From assembly GCF_900142735.1 (NCBI RefSeq), contig NZ_FRBY01000002.1, positions 310,001-374,000 on the forward strand: a stretch of DNA of 64,000 nt, in the 5' to 3' direction. Every line of letters starts with the position of its first letter. Position 1 is the first letter of the stretch. A model generated the notes under the pieces. It was not told the DNA's origin, searched no databases, and worked only from the letters and a program-made list of their open reading frames with translations. The stretch is from Flavobacterium saccharophilum. GTDB taxonomy: Bacteria; Bacteroidota; Bacteroidia; Flavobacteriales; Flavobacteriaceae. This document shows, in pieces, positions 62,747 through 64,000 of the stretch. Made by a program: the position numbers and the translations under genes.

Positions 62747-63646
62747 ATGAAAAAAGATCGATTATTAGCAAAATGGCTCAACGATGATTTATCTCCGGAT
62801 GAATTAGCTGCATTTGAAGCAAGTCCTGATTTCGAAAAATACCAAAAGATAAAAAATTATACAGCTCATTTAGAGGTGGGTGATTTGGATGAAAACGCAA
62901 TGTTGTCTAGTATTCTGAGTCAGAAAAAAACAGCTCCAAAAGTAGTTCCGCTACACAAAAGATGGATGTTTAGAGCTGCGGCGATATTTGTTTTAGCTCT
63001 TGGAATTACCTTTGCACTAAAATTTTTAGTACCACAAACTGAAACAGCCAATTATGGAGAAAAAACAACTTTTTTACTTCCTGATCATTCTGAAGTGGTA
63101 TTAAATTCAGGTTCTGAAATAAACTATAAAAAATGGAACTGGGACAATAACAGACATCTCGAACTAAAAGGCGAAGCTTATTTTAAGGTAGCCAAAGGCA
63201 GACGATTTGAAGTGCATACTAACCTCGGAAAAGTATCTGTCTTGGGAACTCAATTTAACGTTAAAGTCCGAAAAAACAGATTTGATGTAGTATGTTACGA
63301 AGGACGTGTAAAAGTAAATTATGCCAACACACAATTACTATTAACTCACGGACAAAGTGTTAGTTTCGAAAACGGAAAACAAACTAACATAAAAATACGT
63401 TCACTGAAACCAGAGTGGACAGAAAATCAAATATGCTTTTATAAAGAAGATATCAAAAGCTTATTAGACGAAGTTGAAAGGCAATACAATATTAAAATCG
63501 AATTAAACACAAAAGACACAACCTCGTTATTTACAGGAAAATTACCCTCTAAAAACCTGGATATTGCCTTGAAGATTATTAGTACAACCTATCATTTGGA
63601 GGCCAAAAAAGTCTCGAAAAATAAAATAATTTTTGACGAAAAATAA
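62747..63646 (+). CDS. FecR-family anti-sigma factor
   Basis: 299 residues from the ATG at 62747 (MKKDRLLAKWLNDDLSPDEL). A cytoplasmic anti-sigma part (1-70), one transmembrane helix (about 75-95, FRAAAIFVLALGITFALKF) and a periplasmic FecR domain with LPDHSEVVLNSGSEINY, GEAYFKV and LGTQFNVKV. The C-terminal end has SLLDEVERQYNIKIELN, the DUF4974-type signal domain that meets the receptor's STN domain. It holds the sigma factor inactive until the receptor is occupied. Confidence 0.93.
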   Translation: MKKDRLLAKWLNDDLSPDELAAFEASPDFEKYQKIKNYTAHLEVGDLDENAMLSSILSQKKTAPKVVPLHKRWMFRAAAIFVLALGITFALKFLVPQTETANYGEKTTFLLPDHSEVVLNSGSEINYKKWNWDNNRHLELKGEAYFKVAKGRRFEVHTNLGKVSVLGTQFNVKVRKNRFDVVCYEGRVKVNYANTQLLLTHGQSVSFENGKQTNIKIRSLKPEWTENQICFYKEDIKSLLDEVERQYNIKIELNTKDTTSLFTGKLPSKNLDIALKIISTTYHLEAKKVSKNKIIFDEK

Positions 63647-64000
63647 ATGTTGCTCCCCAAACAATTTCATTTTTTGTTTTTTACATTTTTCCTTGTCCTG
63701 AACCTTTCTGCTCAGGACAAAGGAAAACGTATGCCTTTTAAAAAAATCATAATTGACATTGAACAGCAACATCATGTTATTTTTAATTACACAGAGGATA
63801 ATATTGAAGGACTTGAATTGACTCCGCCAAAAAAATCTCTCTCGTTAGATCAAAAGCTGCACTATCTGGCAAAAAACACTACTTTATCTTTTGAAAACAT
63901 AGGCAACAAATTCATTAATATTTATAAAAAGGACATTGAATCCAAAATGATTTGCGGATACATTTTTTCCGACTCGGATAAAAAACCTATTGAAAACGCA
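63647..64000 (+). CDS. TonB-dependent receptor with STN domain (partial, 3' end outside)
   Basis: The start codon at 63647 follows the FecR stop directly. The 118 codons visible encode a signal peptide (FLFFTFFLVLNLSAQ), an STN (secretin/TonB N-terminal) domain (about 30-95, FKKIIIDIEQQHHVIFNYTE), and then GYIFSDSDKKPIENA, the start of a carboxypeptidase-regulatory-like domain. This is the transducer of the sigma/anti-sigma cassette upstream. The rest of the gene is not in the window. Confidence 0.9.
   Translation, partial: MLLPKQFHFLFFTFFLVLNLSAQDKGKRMPFKKIIIDIEQQHHVIFNYTEDNIEGLELTPPKKSLSLDQKLHYLAKNTTLSFENIGNKFINIYKKDIESKMICGYIFSDSDKKPIENA

Noticed and set aside
1..64000. CRISPR arrays, tRNA or rRNA genes, insertion sequences, prophage
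   Set aside because: No repeat-spacer series, no cloverleaf-type sequence, no transposase or phage structural motifs were found on either strand.

Overview
The window looks like a chromosomal segment of a Flavobacterium-type member of the Bacteroidota. The DNA is AT-rich. It carries a SusC/SusD pair, TonB-dependent receptors, two proteins with type IX secretion (T9SS) C-terminal sorting domains, many lipoproteins, and an ECF sigma/FecR/receptor cassette. Several promoters match the Bacteroidota pattern TTG-N19-TAnnTTTG. No rRNA, tRNA, CRISPR array, insertion sequence or prophage was recognised. Several genes are called here from an internal ATG rather than from an upstream TTG/GTG.

Layout. 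0.3-6 kb: small exported proteins, a PRC-barrel protein, a HEIGH-type metalloprotease lipoprotein and a T9SS subtilase. 6-10 kb: two tandem GNAT acetyltransferase paralogues around a tiny membrane-protein gene, preceded by a strong tandem palindrome, then two SDR-type proteins. 10.3-18.2 kb: a tightly overlapping minus-strand run with pnuC and nadR (nicotinamide riboside uptake and salvage), a MoxR-like AAA+ ATPase, a helical unknown, a fused metallopeptidase-like/VWA protein, a second helical unknown and a PaaK-like adenylating ligase. This is the best candidate for an undescribed system. A relic of the lipoprotein gene at 19.6 kb lies just past its 3' end. 18-26 kb: an MFS exporter, a lipoprotein, an ABM-domain protein, the oxidative pentose phosphate operon (gnd, zwf, pgl), a tam-like methyltransferase and a membrane protein.

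26-31.7 kb: an orphan SusCD pair with a leader of about 375 bases that holds a possible leader peptide. 31.7-36.5 kb: a methyltransferase with a duplicated N-terminal domain, a solitary MreB homologue and small exported proteins. 36.5-40.2 kb: a surface-protein cluster. 40.5-46.3 kb: a flavin monooxygenase with a DnaJ-like zinc ribbon, then response regulators and kinases with no DNA-binding output domain. 46.6-52 kb: a CPA1 antiporter with an isochorismatase-like hydrolase, two alpha/beta hydrolases and two membrane proteins. 52.1-58.1 kb: a probable zinc-acquisition locus (His/Cys-rich small protein, DUF4625 lipoproteins, TonB receptor, AztD-like lipoprotein) behind a strong promoter whose start site lies in a perfect palindrome. 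58-61 kb: an NAD(P)-binding protein, then a TetR regulator with an aldo/keto reductase and two matching operators. 61-64 kb: a repeat-containing lipoprotein divergent from a sigma factor/FecR/TonB receptor cassette cut by the window end.

All functional calls rest on motif reading and remembered family features. No database search was run.
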